Source: Pseudomonas sp. Z8(2022)
GTDB taxonomy: Bacteria; Pseudomonadota; Gammaproteobacteria; Pseudomonadales; Pseudomonadaceae
Direction: 5' to 3'
Length of the DNA: 64,000 nt
Assembly: GCF_025837155.1 (NCBI RefSeq)
Contig: NZ_CP107549.1
Coordinates: forward strand, 4,092,001-4,156,000
Positions 33,580 through 42,244 of this stretch are shown one piece after another. The stretch's first letter is position 1, and each line of letters begins with the position of its first letter. The notes beneath the pieces were generated by a model. The model saw only the letters and a list, made by a program, of their open reading frames with translations. It did no database searches and was not told the origin of the DNA. Both the position numbers and the translations under genes were made by a program.

Positions 33580-33990
33580 CTGAATGATCAGATTGTTGAA
33601 CAGCAAGTCTTCGACGATGGGCTTGCCCTCTTCGCCATTGATCGCGTCCTGCACCTTCTTCAACGCTTCCAGGCGCAGGTTCTCACGGCCATCGGGGGCA
33701 TTGATGGTCTCGCTGGTCTGGGCCGAGAACAGCATCACCATCTGATGACGGATCAGCGGCTCATGCTGCTTGAGCTTCTCCTCGGCTTCGGTGCCGGTGA
33801 CTCGCAGCGACACATCGGCCTTGAAGAACTTGAGGCGGTTGCCCTGATCCGCCAGATTGCCGATCAGCGCCGGAAACAGGTTGTGATAAATCGTCGTAGG
33901 CGCCTCTTCCTTCTTCTCCGAAGAGGCCAGGGCAGGCAGGCAGATCGACAGGCTCAGCAGCAGGGCGGTCAACAGTTTCACGTTCGGCAC
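33577..33990 (-). CDS. FliL-family basal body-associated protein, orphan
   Basis: 137-residue protein with a signal-like N-terminus (LLTALLLSLSICLPALA) and a FliL-type C-terminal domain (YHNLFPALIGNL, LKFFKADVSLRV, then HEPLIRHQMVMLFSAQTSE and the closing PIVEDLLFNNLIIQ). It is not in a flagellar cluster. P. aeruginosa has a similar orphan at the equivalent location. The TAG stop lies inside a REP-like repeat. Confidence 0.85.
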   Translation of the reverse strand: MPNVKLLTALLLSLSICLPALASSEKKEEAPTTIYHNLFPALIGNLADQGNRLKFFKADVSLRVTGTEAEEKLKQHEPLIRHQMVMLFSAQTSETINAPDGRENLRLEALKKVQDAINGEEGKPIVEDLLFNNLIIQ

Positions 33991-34136
33991 TCCATCGGGG
34001 ATGTGCCTAGCATAGCCATCCCCACGCCAGCACCCAAGCCCGGCGCTTATGCCGACCTATCAGGCATGGGCATGCTCGTTGACCCACGGCAGGCGCTTTC
34101 TACACTGCATGGCACCCTGCAAGAGGAATGACCTTC

Positions 34137-35117
34137 ATGAAAGCCCTGCTGTGCAAAGCCTTCGGCCCCGCCGAGACCCTGGTACTGGAAGACCTGCCAA
34201 GCCCCGAACCGAAAAAGAACGAGGTGCTGATCGAGGTGCAGGCCGCCGGGGTCAACTTCCCCGACACGCTGATCATCGAAGGCAAATACCAGTTCAAACC
34301 ACCCTTCCCCTTCGCCCCGGGCGGTGAAGTAGCCGGCGTGGTCAAGGCCGTTGGCGAGAAGGTCAGCCACCTGCGCGCCGGTGACCGGGTGATGGCGCTG
34401 ACCGGCTGGGGCGGCTTCGCCGAAGAAGTCGCCGTGCCGGCCTACAACGTGCTGCCGGTGCCCAAGAGCATGGACCTGACCACCGCGGCCGCCTTCGGCA
34501 TGACCTACGGCACCTCGATGCACGCCCTCAAGCAACGCGCCAACCTGCAGCCCGGCGAAACCCTGTTGGTGCTCGGCGCCTCGGGCGGCGTCGGCCTGGC
34601 CGCGGTGGAAATCGGCAAGGCCATGGGTGCCAGGGTAATCGCCGCGGCAAGCAGCGCCGAGAAGCTGGAAGTGGCACGTAATGCCGGCGCCGACGAACTG
34701 ATCAACTACAGCGAGCAGAGCCTGAAGGACGAGGTGAAGAAACTCACCAACGGCCAGGGCGTCGACGTGATCTACGACCCGGTGGGCGGAGCGCTGTTCG
34801 AGGAAGCCTTCCGCAGCATCGGCTGGAACGGCCGCTTCCTGGTGGTGGGTTTTGCCGCCGGCGGCGGCATCCCGGCTCTGCCGGCCAACCTGCCACTGCT
34901 CAAGGGTGCGTCGCTGGTCGGCGTGTTCTGGGGCTCGTTCGCCCAACGCCAGCCGCAGGACAACGCAGCCAACTTCCAGCAGCTCTTCGCCTGGCACGCC
35001 GAGGGCAAGCTCAAGCCGCTGGTGTCGCAGACCTTCCCGCTGGAACGCGGCGGCGAAGCGATCAATGCACTGGGCCAGCGCAGGGCGGTGGGCAAGCTGG
35101 TGGTGACCGTCCGCTGA
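34137..35117 (+). CDS. NADPH:quinone oxidoreductase family (zinc-independent MDR)
   Basis: 326-residue medium-chain dehydrogenase/reductase. The NADPH-binding motif is LGASGGVGLAAVEIGKAMGA near residue 148; the N-terminal GroES-like domain lacks catalytic zinc ligands, as in quinone reductases. ATG 34137 is preferred to ATG 34128, because GAGGA abuts the latter and is 9 bases from the former. Substrate is not determined by sequence. Confidence 0.9.
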   Translation: MKALLCKAFGPAETLVLEDLPSPEPKKNEVLIEVQAAGVNFPDTLIIEGKYQFKPPFPFAPGGEVAGVVKAVGEKVSHLRAGDRVMALTGWGGFAEEVAVPAYNVLPVPKSMDLTTAAAFGMTYGTSMHALKQRANLQPGETLLVLGASGGVGLAAVEIGKAMGARVIAAASSAEKLEVARNAGADELINYSEQSLKDEVKKLTNGQGVDVIYDPVGGALFEEAFRSIGWNGRFLVVGFAAGGGIPALPANLPLLKGASLVGVFWGSFAQRQPQDNAANFQQLFAWHAEGKLKPLVSQTFPLERGGEAINALGQRRAVGKLVVTVR

Positions 35118-35139
35118 CAGCGCGCTCGGCACCGTGACA

Positions 35140-35167
35140 GAAGAAGCCGCCCAAGGGCGGCTTCTTC
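35140..35167. terminator. Bidirectional terminator after the quinone oxidoreductase gene
   Basis: Perfect 13-bp inverted repeat GAAGAAGCCGCCC / GGGCGGCTTCTTC with AA between, located between convergent genes. The pyrimidine-rich CTTCTTC arm serves as a weak T-tract in each direction. Confidence 0.7.
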
Positions 35168-35169
35168 AT

Positions 35170-36138
35170 TCAGCTCCGCGGCGCGTAGGCGAATACGTCG
35201 GCGCGCATCTGGTACGCATCCATCCCCGCTTCGACCAGTGCATCGAGCGTGGCGTAGACCATGGCGGGTGAGCCGCTGGCGTAGACGTGCAGCGACTTGA
35301 GGCTGGGGAAATCCTGGCGCACGGCCTCGTGCAAGAGGCCGCAACGGCCCTGCCAGCCACACTGGTCGCTGACCACCTGGTGCAGGTGCAGATTGTCCAG
35401 TTGCTGCCACTCGGCCCAGTGCGGCAGCTCGTAGAAGTCCTCGGGCCGACGCGCGCCCCAGTACAGGTGCACCGGGTGGGCGAAGCCGCTGGCGCGGCAG
35501 TGTTCGATCAGGCTGTGCATCTGGCCCATGCCGGTACCGGCGGCGATCAGCACCAGCGGGCCACCGGGCAGATCGGCCAGATGGGTATCGCCGTAGGGCA
35601 TCTGCACGCGGGCCATGCCGCTGATGCGCAGATGCTCCAGCAGGGCAATGCTGCTGTCCTCACGGGCGAGGATATGCAGCTCCAGCTCACGTCCGGAATG
35701 CGGCGCCGAGGCCATGGAAAAGGCCGCCATCTCGCCGTCCGGTCGCTGCAGCAGCAGGTATTGCCCGGCGTGGTATCGCGGCGCCTTGCCGGCCGGGGTG
35801 CGCAGGCGCACGCGGAACACGTCGCCGCCCACTTCCCGACAATCGATCACCTGACAGCTCAGCTCGCGCACCGGCAATTCGCCCGGCGCCAGCACGCCGT
35901 CCCAGTGCAGCACGCAGTCTTCCAGCGGTTCGGCCAGGCAGGTGAACAACTCGCCATGATCCAGTTCGACATCGCCCTGGCGCACTCGCCCTTCCACCAG
36001 CAAGGCAGCACAGATATGGCAGTTGCCGTTGCGGCAGCTTTGCGGGCAGTCGTAGCCCAGACGGCGAGCGCCATAGAGGATGCGCTCGCCCGGCTGCAGC
36101 GCCAGGGTGACGCCGGAAGGTTGCAGGGTGACGTTCAT
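35170..36138 (-). CDS. Iron-sulfur flavoprotein reductase (CDP-6-deoxyglucoseen reductase-like)
   Basis: 322-residue electron-transfer protein: N-terminal plant-type 2Fe-2S domain (cysteines in CPQSCRNGNCHIC and LFTCLAEP), an FAD-binding domain (YHAGQYLLLQ, FSMASAPH) and a C-terminal NAD(P)H domain (LVLIAAGTGMGQMHSLIEH). ATG 36138 overlaps the ubiD stop by one base. In E. coli the simpler flavin reductase Fre is encoded next to ubiD; a link to prenylated-FMN chemistry is a reasonable inference. Confidence 0.88.
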   Translation of the reverse strand: MNVTLQPSGVTLALQPGERILYGARRLGYDCPQSCRNGNCHICAALLVEGRVRQGDVELDHGELFTCLAEPLEDCVLHWDGVLAPGELPVRELSCQVIDCREVGGDVFRVRLRTPAGKAPRYHAGQYLLLQRPDGEMAAFSMASAPHSGRELELHILAREDSSIALLEHLRISGMARVQMPYGDTHLADLPGGPLVLIAAGTGMGQMHSLIEHCRASGFAHPVHLYWGARRPEDFYELPHWAEWQQLDNLHLHQVVSDQCGWQGRCGLLHEAVRQDFPSLKSLHVYASGSPAMVYATLDALVEAGMDAYQMRADVFAYAPRS

Positions 36139-37604
36139 CAATCGATTCCCAGCTCGCTCCACAGCGCGTCAACACGCGCCACCACGGCCGGATCCTTCTC
36201 GATCGCGCGGCCCCATTCGCGGCTGGTTTCACCCGGCCACTTGTGGGTGGCGTCCAGGCCCATCTTCGAGCCCAGGCCGGAGATCGGCGAGGCGAAGTCG
36301 AGGTAGTCGATCGGTGTGTTGTCGATCATCACCGTGTCGCGCTTGGGGTCCATGCGCGTGGTAATCGCCCAGATCACGTCGTTCCAGTCCCGTGCATTGA
36401 TATCGTCGTCGGTGACGATAACGAACTTGGTGTACATGAACTGTCGCAGGAACGACCACACACCCAGCATCACGCGCTTGGCGTGACCCGGGTACTGCTT
36501 CTTCATGGTCACCACCGCCATGCGGTAGGAGCACCCTTCCGGTGGCAGGTAGAAGTCGGTGATCTCTGGGAACTGCTTCTGCAGGATCGGCACGAACACT
36601 TCGTTCAGCGCCACGCCGAGAATCGCCGGCTCATCTGGCGGCCGGCCGGTGTAGGTGCTGTGGTAGATCGGCTCGCGGCGACGGGTAATGCGCTCGACGG
36701 TGAACACCGGGAAGGTGTCGACCTCGTTGTAGTAACCGGTGTGGTCACCGTAGGGGCCTTCCGGCGCGGTTTCGCCCGGATGGATAACGCCCTCGAGGAC
36801 GATTTCGGCGCTCGCCGGCACCTGCAGATCACTGCCGACCGCCTTGATCAGCTCGGTGCGATGACCGCGCAACAGACCGGCGAAGGCGTATTCGGAGAGG
36901 GTATCGGGCACCGGCGTGACGGCGCCGAGAATGGTCGCCGGGTCGGCGCCGAGCGCCACGCACACCGGATAGGGTTTATCCGGATGTTTCTGCCACCAGT
37001 CGCGGTAATCCAGAGCGCCGCCGCGATGGCTGAGCCAGCGCATGATCACCTTGTTGCGGCCGATCACCTGCTGGCGGTAGATACCGAGGTTCTGCCGCTC
37101 CTTGTTCGGTCCCTTGGTGATGGTCAGGCCCCAGGTGATCAGCGGCGCCACATCGCCCGGCCAGCAGTGCTGGATCGGCAACTTGCCCAGGTCGACGTCG
37201 TCACCCTCCTCGATCACTTCGTGGCAAGGCGCATCCTTGACCACCTTGGGCGCCATGGAAATGACCTTTTTGAAGATCGGCAGCTTGCTCCAGGCGTCCT
37301 TGAGCCCCTTCGGCGGCTCCGGCTCCTTGAGAAAGGCCAGCAGCTTGCCGATCTCGCGCAACTCGGAAACATCCTCCGCGCCCATGCCCAGGGCCACGCG
37401 CTTTGGCGTGCCGAACAGGTTGCCGAGCACCGGTACATCGAAGCCCGTTGGCTTCTCGAACAGCAAGGCCGGGCCGCCCTTGCGCAGGGTGCGGTCGCAG
37501 ATTTCGGTCATTTCCAGAACGGGCGATACCGGCGTCTGGATGCGCTTGAGTTCACCGCGCTTTTCCAGTTCACGGATAAAGTCGCGCAGATCGCGATACT
37601 GCAT
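36138..37604 (-). CDS. ubiD: 4-hydroxy-3-polyprenylbenzoate decarboxylase UbiD
   Basis: 488-residue prenyl-FMN-dependent decarboxylase of ubiquinone synthesis. Family landmarks are MQYRDLRDFIRELEKRGEL at the start, EGPYGDHTGYYNE near residue 280 (the catalytic Glu-Arg-Glu region), and the metal-binding and Asp-rich segment VIVTDDDINARDWNDVIWA. It heads a two-gene unit with the iron-sulfur reductase and lies downstream of rho on the same strand, separated by a terminator. Confidence 0.95.
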   Translation of the reverse strand: MQYRDLRDFIRELEKRGELKRIQTPVSPVLEMTEICDRTLRKGGPALLFEKPTGFDVPVLGNLFGTPKRVALGMGAEDVSELREIGKLLAFLKEPEPPKGLKDAWSKLPIFKKVISMAPKVVKDAPCHEVIEEGDDVDLGKLPIQHCWPGDVAPLITWGLTITKGPNKERQNLGIYRQQVIGRNKVIMRWLSHRGGALDYRDWWQKHPDKPYPVCVALGADPATILGAVTPVPDTLSEYAFAGLLRGHRTELIKAVGSDLQVPASAEIVLEGVIHPGETAPEGPYGDHTGYYNEVDTFPVFTVERITRRREPIYHSTYTGRPPDEPAILGVALNEVFVPILQKQFPEITDFYLPPEGCSYRMAVVTMKKQYPGHAKRVMLGVWSFLRQFMYTKFVIVTDDDINARDWNDVIWAITTRMDPKRDTVMIDNTPIDYLDFASPISGLGSKMGLDATHKWPGETSREWGRAIEKDPAVVARVDALWSELGID

Positions 37605-37694
37605 GCAGGAGCCTCGTGTCAGGCGGGCTGGAGTCGGGGCGCAAAGTTTAGCGCCGAAGTGGGTCTTTCAGAAGGCTTGAAGCCGGCAGAAACG

Positions 37695-37720
37695 ACAAGG
37701 CCGGGTTTCCCCGGCCTTGT
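37695..37720 (-). terminator. Strong hairpin downstream of rho
   Basis: Perfect 11-bp stem ACAAGGCCGGG / CCCGGCCTTGT with loop TTTC. On the minus strand it is followed by CGTTTCTG. It separates rho from ubiD. Confidence 0.65.
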
Positions 37721-37762
37721 GGCACTGCAATCGGATCGTAGCGAGCGGAGGTCAGGCAAGGC

Positions 37763-37820
37763 AAAAACAGGTGAGAGAGCGGAGTGTACGACTGTACATG
37801 AGCATCTTGAGTCTGTTTTT
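37763..37820 (+). repeat. Structured intergenic repeat, copy B
   Basis: Outer arms AAAAACAG (37763-37770) and CTGTTTTT (37813-37820); inner hairpin TGTAC-GACT-GTACA (37785-37798); shared flanks AGCGGAGTG and ATGAGCAT. The unit continues outward with AACGCAGCAT, also present in copy A (AACGCAGC). Both copies keep the folding while the paired bases differ. Confidence 0.7.
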
Positions 37821-37852
37821 AACGCAGCATCACCTTCGCGCAGTAGATCCTC

Positions 37853-39112
37853 TTACTTGCGCTTCATCGACAGGAAGAACTCGTCGTTCGTCTTGGTCGC
37901 TTTCAGCTTGTCGATCAGGAACTCGATGGCGGCGATTTCGTCCATCGGGTGCAGCAGCTTACGCAGAATCCACATGCGCGACAGCTCTTCCTCGCCGGTC
38001 AGCAGCTCTTCGCGACGGGTGCCCGACTTGTTGATGTTGATCGCCGGGAAGGTGCGCTTCTCGGCCACACGGCGGTCGAGGATCAGCTCCATGTTGCCGG
38101 TGCCCTTGAACTCCTCGTAGATCACCTCGTCCATCTTCGAGCCGGTTTCGATCAGCGCGGTGGCGAGGATGGTCAGGCTGCCGCCTTCCTCGATATTGCG
38201 CGCGGCGCCGAAGAAGCGCTTCGGCTTCTCCAGGGCATGGGCGTCGACACCACCGGTGAGCACCTTTCCGGAGCTCGGGATCACGGTGTTGTAGGCACGG
38301 GCCAGACGGGTGATGGAATCGAGCAGGATGACCACATCCTTCTTGTGCTCGACCAGACGCTTGGCCTTCTCGATCACCATCTCGGCGACCTGAACGTGAC
38401 GGGTCGGCGGCTCGTCGAAGGTGGAGGCGACCACTTCGCCGCGCACGGTGCGCTGCATCTCGGTCACTTCTTCCGGGCGCTCGTCGATCAGCAGAACGAT
38501 CAGATGCACTTCCGGGTTGTTACGGGTGATGTTCGAGGCGATGTTCTGCAGCATGATGGTCTTGCCCGCCTTCGGCGGGGCGACGATCAGGCCGCGCTGG
38601 CCCTTGCCGATCGGCGCGCAGAGGTCGATCACGCGGCCGGTGATGTCCTCGGTGGAGCCGTTGCCGGCTTCCATGGTCAGGCGCTCGTTGGGGAACAGCG
38701 GCGTCAGGTTCTCGAACAGGATCTTGTTCTTGGCGTTTTCCGGGCGATCGAAGTTGATGCTGTCGACCTTGAGCAGGGCGAAGTAACGCTCGCCTTCCTT
38801 CGGCGGACGGATCTTGCCGACGATGGTGTCACCGGTACGCAGGTTGAAACGACGGATCTGGCTGGGCGAGACGTAGATGTCGTCGGGGCCGGCCAGATAG
38901 GAGGAGTCGGCGCTGCGAAGGAAGCCGAAACCGTCCTGGAGAATCTCCAGCACGCCGTCACCGGAAATTTCCTCGCCACTTTTGGCATGCTTTTTCAGCA
39001 GGGCGAAGATGATGTCCTGCTTGCGCGAACGGGCCATGTTTTCCAGGCCCATTTGTTCGGCCATGTCCAACAATTCGGCAATCGGCTTTTGCTTGAGTTC
39101 GGTCAGATTCAT
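37853..39112 (-). CDS. rho: Transcription termination factor Rho
   Basis: 419-residue hexameric RNA helicase. N-terminal LTELKQKPIAELLDMAEQMG, an RNA-binding cold-shock-like domain (GFGFLRSADSSYLAGPDDIY), P-loop GLIVAPPKAGKTIMLQ near residue 180, Walker B DVVILLDSITRLARAYN and the Q/R-loop region that follows. Length matches the family exactly. Downstream of trxA, which has its own terminator, so rho has an independent promoter in the 230-base gap. Confidence 0.98.
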   Translation of the reverse strand: MNLTELKQKPIAELLDMAEQMGLENMARSRKQDIIFALLKKHAKSGEEISGDGVLEILQDGFGFLRSADSSYLAGPDDIYVSPSQIRRFNLRTGDTIVGKIRPPKEGERYFALLKVDSINFDRPENAKNKILFENLTPLFPNERLTMEAGNGSTEDITGRVIDLCAPIGKGQRGLIVAPPKAGKTIMLQNIASNITRNNPEVHLIVLLIDERPEEVTEMQRTVRGEVVASTFDEPPTRHVQVAEMVIEKAKRLVEHKKDVVILLDSITRLARAYNTVIPSSGKVLTGGVDAHALEKPKRFFGAARNIEEGGSLTILATALIETGSKMDEVIYEEFKGTGNMELILDRRVAEKRTFPAININKSGTRREELLTGEEELSRMWILRKLLHPMDEIAAIEFLIDKLKATKTNDEFFLSMKRK

Positions 39113-39301
39113 AGGAATGACGTGATCATCGAGAGGAGAAGAAAGCTGTTAGCTTGAGAGGCCGCGCCGCAGAGAAGGCGACAGGATCGCGAACGAATTC
39201 GTATAGGAATGAATCGGCGACGGCATGCAGAGAGCTGCATAGGAAGATGCAGCGAGGCCGAATTTAACACCGTGAAAAAACAGCGTCTAGCCCCGAAAAC
39301 G

Positions 39302-39328
39302 AAAAACCCCGCTATATGGCGGGGTTTT
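39302..39328 (-). terminator. Intrinsic terminator of trxA
   Basis: AAAACCCCGC (39303-39312), loop TATATG, GCGGGGTTTT (39319-39328), followed on the minus strand by TTTTT. It is 14 bases after the trxA stop. Confidence 0.88.
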
Positions 39329-39342
39329 CCAGTGCACTCGAC

Positions 39343-39669
39343 TCAGATGTTGCTGTCGAGGAACGCAGCCAGCTGCGACTTGGACAGTGCGCCGACCTTG
39401 GTCGCTTCGACGTTGCCGTTCTTGAACAGCATCAGGGTCGGGATACCACGCACGCCGTACTTCGGCGGGGTTTCCTGGTTTTCGTCGATGTTCAGTTTGC
39501 AGATCTTCAGCTTGCCTTGGTAGTCCTTGGCGATCTCGTCGAGCACCGGTGCGATCATCTTGCACGGGCCGCACCACTCAGCCCAATAGTCGACCAGAAC
39601 CGGACCCTCAGCCTGAATGACGTCCTGATCGAAGCTGGCGTCGCTGACGTTGGTGATGAATTCGCTCAT
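39343..39669 (-). CDS. trxA: Thioredoxin TrxA
   Basis: 108-residue thioredoxin. Active site WAEWCGPCKMIAP near residue 32, and the cis-proline in GIPTLMLFKNG. ATG 39669 (MSEFITNVSD) fits the family; the frame upstream is open but unrelated. In P. aeruginosa trxA is followed on the other side by ppx; here the GntR-ABC-AllA cassette separates them. Confidence 0.98.
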   Translation of the reverse strand: MSEFITNVSDASFDQDVIQAEGPVLVDYWAEWCGPCKMIAPVLDEIAKDYQGKLKICKLNIDENQETPPKYGVRGIPTLMLFKNGNVEATKVGALSKSQLAAFLDSNI

Positions 39670-39780
39670 GAGGGGTCTCCGTATATTCGGAAGCAAAAAA
39701 AGTGGCGCCATCATAGCCCGGCTTGAGTGACACCGAAAGGCGCTGACGATTGAGCCTTTCAATGGTCGCTAATGTACGCC

Positions 39781-40485
39781 TCAATCGCCAAGTGTGGCGA
39801 ATGCGATGCCGGTGCGCAGCGCAGCGGCGCGGATATGCTGCTGCATGGCCTTCTGCGCCGGCCCGGCGGCGTGCCGGGCCAGGGCCTTGAGAATCTTGCG
39901 GTGCTCCTGCCAGGTTTCCATCGCCCGCTCCGGTCGGATGAACGGCAGCTTCTGACTTTCCAGGAAAATGTCCGCACTGGAAGTCACCAGGGCGAACATC
40001 GCCTGGTTGCCGCTGGCGGCGAGGATGCGCTGGTGGAACTCGAAGTCCAGGCGTGTCGCCTGCGCGAAATCGCCCGCGCGCAGCTCACGGCGCATCTGCT
40101 CGACGTTGTCTTCGAGGATGTCCAGCTCCTCGGCGGTCATCACTCCGGCCGCCAGGCCACAGGCGAAGCCCTCCAGAGCGAAGCGCAACTGAAAGGTGTC
40201 GGCGGCGGATACCTGAGCAGCGAACGGCCAGACGAAAGCACCGGCCGCCTCCCCTCTCGGTGCCTGCTGGACGAACACGCCCTTGCCGGCCTGCACGCTG
40301 ACCAGGCCCAGCGCGCTGAGCGATGACAGCGCCTCGCGCAGCGAGGCACGGCTGACCCCCAGACGTTCGGCCAGGTCGCGCTGCGAAGGCAGCGCATCAC
40401 CGGGGCGATAGCCCTCCTCTTCGATCAAACGGCGGATCGCCTGCAGGGCGTACTCGGGTACCGCACGGGGAGCAAAAGCATTCAT
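39781..40485 (-). CDS. GntR/FadR-subfamily regulator of the ureide-type cassette
   Basis: 234-residue regulator. The N-terminal winged helix at about 10-72 includes PSQRDLAERLGVSRASLREA; the C-terminal FCD ligand domain has the metal-site pattern DFEFHQRILAASGN and EHRKILKALARH. It is divergent from the ABC importer operon with a 287-base shared region containing TGGTC/GACCA half-sites. Likely a repressor responding to the transported compound; the ligand is not evident. Confidence 0.9.
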   Translation of the reverse strand: MNAFAPRAVPEYALQAIRRLIEEEGYRPGDALPSQRDLAERLGVSRASLREALSSLSALGLVSVQAGKGVFVQQAPRGEAAGAFVWPFAAQVSAADTFQLRFALEGFACGLAAGVMTAEELDILEDNVEQMRRELRAGDFAQATRLDFEFHQRILAASGNQAMFALVTSSADIFLESQKLPFIRPERAMETWQEHRKILKALARHAAGPAQKAMQQHIRAAALRTGIAFATLGD

Positions 40486-40610
40486 GGCTGTTCGGGCCGG
40501 TCAGTCCAGTGAAGCCGCCTTTGTAAGGCCTGAATGACCCTCCAGGCAAGCAACGCACCCTTGTGGTACAGCCTGGCAGCAGAACGCACCGAGATGGCAC
40601 AGAAGCGCTT

Positions 40611-40654
40611 CTGACCACCTGGTCAGCAACGCCAACTGTTCAGACCAGTAAGAC
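40611..40654. promoter_or_regulatory. Candidate operators for the GntR regulator
   Basis: A cluster of TGGTC/GACCA half-sites: CTGACCA-CC-TGGTCAG (40611-40626), then ACTGTTCAGACCAGT (40635-40649), which contains TGTT-CAG-ACCA close to the FadR-subfamily TNGTNNNACNA pattern, then a further AGACC. It lies about 120-160 bases upstream of the transporter start. Confidence 0.55.
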
Positions 40655-40772
40655 CTTGCCCTCACTCGCCTGTAGCGATGAAAGCCCTGACTTCCCTGAA
40701 CCTGGCACAGGCGATGCAGTGCATGACCCAAGCAAAACGCTTGAGTTTTCCTTTATTGATCGGGAGTTCGAC

Positions 40773-41558
40773 ATGCGCACCTTTCACCGCACACTGCTGG
40801 GTACCCTCTTCACCGCCCTGGCCTTCGGCGCCAGCACCGTTCACGCCGATGCGCTCGAAGACATCGGCAAGGCCGGCGTACTGAAAGTCGCCGTACCGCA
40901 GGATTTCCCGCCGTTCGGCTCGGTCGGCCCGGACATGAAACCGCGCGGCCTCGATATCGATACCGCGCAACTGCTGGCCGACAAGCTGGCGGTGAAGCTG
41001 GAGCTGACCCCGGTCAACAGCACCAACCGCATCCCTTTCCTCACCACCGGCAAGGTCGACCTGGTTATATCCAGCCTGGGCAAGAACCCCGAGCGTGAAG
41101 CAGTGATCGACTTCTCCGCCGCCTACGCGCCCTTCTACCTCGGCGTGTTCGGCCCGGAAGACGCCGCCATCGCCGGCCTCGACGACCTGAATGGCAAGAC
41201 CATCAGCGTCACCCGCGGCTCCATCGAGGACATCGAGCTGAGCAACGTTGCCCCGAAAGGCGCCACCATCAAGCGCTTCGAGGACAACAACTCGACCATC
41301 GCCGCGTACCTCTCCGGCCAGGTCGAGCTGATTGCCAGCGGCAACGTGGTGATGGTGGCCATCTCCGAGAAGAACCCCAAGCGCGTGCCGAGCATGAAGC
41401 TCAAGCTCAAGGACTCGCCGGTATACGTCGGCGTGAACAAGAACCAGGCCGCACTGCTGGACAAGGTCAACACCATCATTGCCGACGCCAAGGCCGACGG
41501 CAGCCTCGAAGCGCTCAGCCAGAAATGGCTGAAGCAACCGCTGCCGGCCGGCCTCTGA
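40773..41558 (+). CDS. ABC transporter substrate-binding protein, polar amino acid type
   Basis: 261-residue family-3 periplasmic binding protein. ATG 40773 follows CGGGAG; signal peptide MRTFHRTLLGTLFTALAFGA with cleavage near VHA-DA. Typical motifs: LKVAVPQDFPPFGSVG, GLDIDTAQLLADKLAVKLEL, RIPFLTTGKVDLVIS. It starts the cassette operon. Family members bind amino acids or related small nitrogen compounds; the AllA-type gene in the operon hints at a ureide or purine-breakdown substrate. Confidence 0.9.
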   Translation: MRTFHRTLLGTLFTALAFGASTVHADALEDIGKAGVLKVAVPQDFPPFGSVGPDMKPRGLDIDTAQLLADKLAVKLELTPVNSTNRIPFLTTGKVDLVISSLGKNPEREAVIDFSAAYAPFYLGVFGPEDAAIAGLDDLNGKTISVTRGSIEDIELSNVAPKGATIKRFEDNNSTIAAYLSGQVELIASGNVVMVAISEKNPKRVPSMKLKLKDSPVYVGVNKNQAALLDKVNTIIADAKADGSLEALSQKWLKQPLPAGL

Positions 41559-41578
41559 GCCGCGCGGAGAACTGAGCC

Positions 41579-42244
41579 ATGGCGTACCAGTTCGACTTCG
41601 CCGCCGTCCTGCAGCACAGCGATCTGCTGCTGCGGGGCGCGGCCTTCACCCTCGCGCTGACGGCGATCGGCACCCTGCTGGGGGTCGGTCTCGGCATCGT
41701 CGGGGCGATACTGCGCGCCTGGCGCATCCGCCCGTTCGACCGGATATTCGGCGTCTACGTGGAGCTGATCCGCAATACGCCGTTCATCGTCCAGCTGTTC
41801 TTCATCTTCTTCGGCTTGCCGTCGCTCGGTGTGCGCCTGAGCGAATGGGAGGCCGCCGTGCTGGCCATGGTGATCAACCTAGGCGCCTATTCCACGGAAA
41901 TCATCCGCGCCGGCATCCAGGCCATCCCTCATGGCCAGCTCGAAGCCGCCAGCGCACTGGCCATGAGCCGCTTCGAGACGTTCCGCCACGTGGTGCTGCG
42001 CCCGGCGCTGGGCAAGGTGTGGCCGGCGCTGTCGAGCCAGATCATCATCGTCATGCTGGGTTCGGCGGTGTGCTCGCAGATCTCCACCGAGGAGCTGTCG
42101 TTCGCCGCCAACTTCATCCAGTCGCGCAACTTCCGCGCCTTCGAAACCTACCTGCTGACCACGGCGCTGTACCTGGTCATGGCCATCGGGATTCGCCAGT
42201 TGCTGGCCTGGGTCGGCCGCCGTTTCATCATGGGAGAGCGCTGA
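41579..42244 (+). CDS. Amino acid-type ABC transporter permease (first)
   Basis: 221-residue His/Glu/Gln-type permease. Membrane segments include FTLALTAIGTLLGVGLGIVG and FIVQLFFIFFGLPSLGV; the ATPase-coupling loop is GQLEAASALAMSRFETFRHVVLRPA (about residues 119-143). Its stop overlaps the next ATG by one base (TGATG). Pairs with the second permease to form a heterodimer. Confidence 0.93.
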   Translation: MAYQFDFAAVLQHSDLLLRGAAFTLALTAIGTLLGVGLGIVGAILRAWRIRPFDRIFGVYVELIRNTPFIVQLFFIFFGLPSLGVRLSEWEAAVLAMVINLGAYSTEIIRAGIQAIPHGQLEAASALAMSRFETFRHVVLRPALGKVWPALSSQIIIVMLGSAVCSQISTEELSFAANFIQSRNFRAFETYLLTTALYLVMAIGIRQLLAWVGRRFIMGER

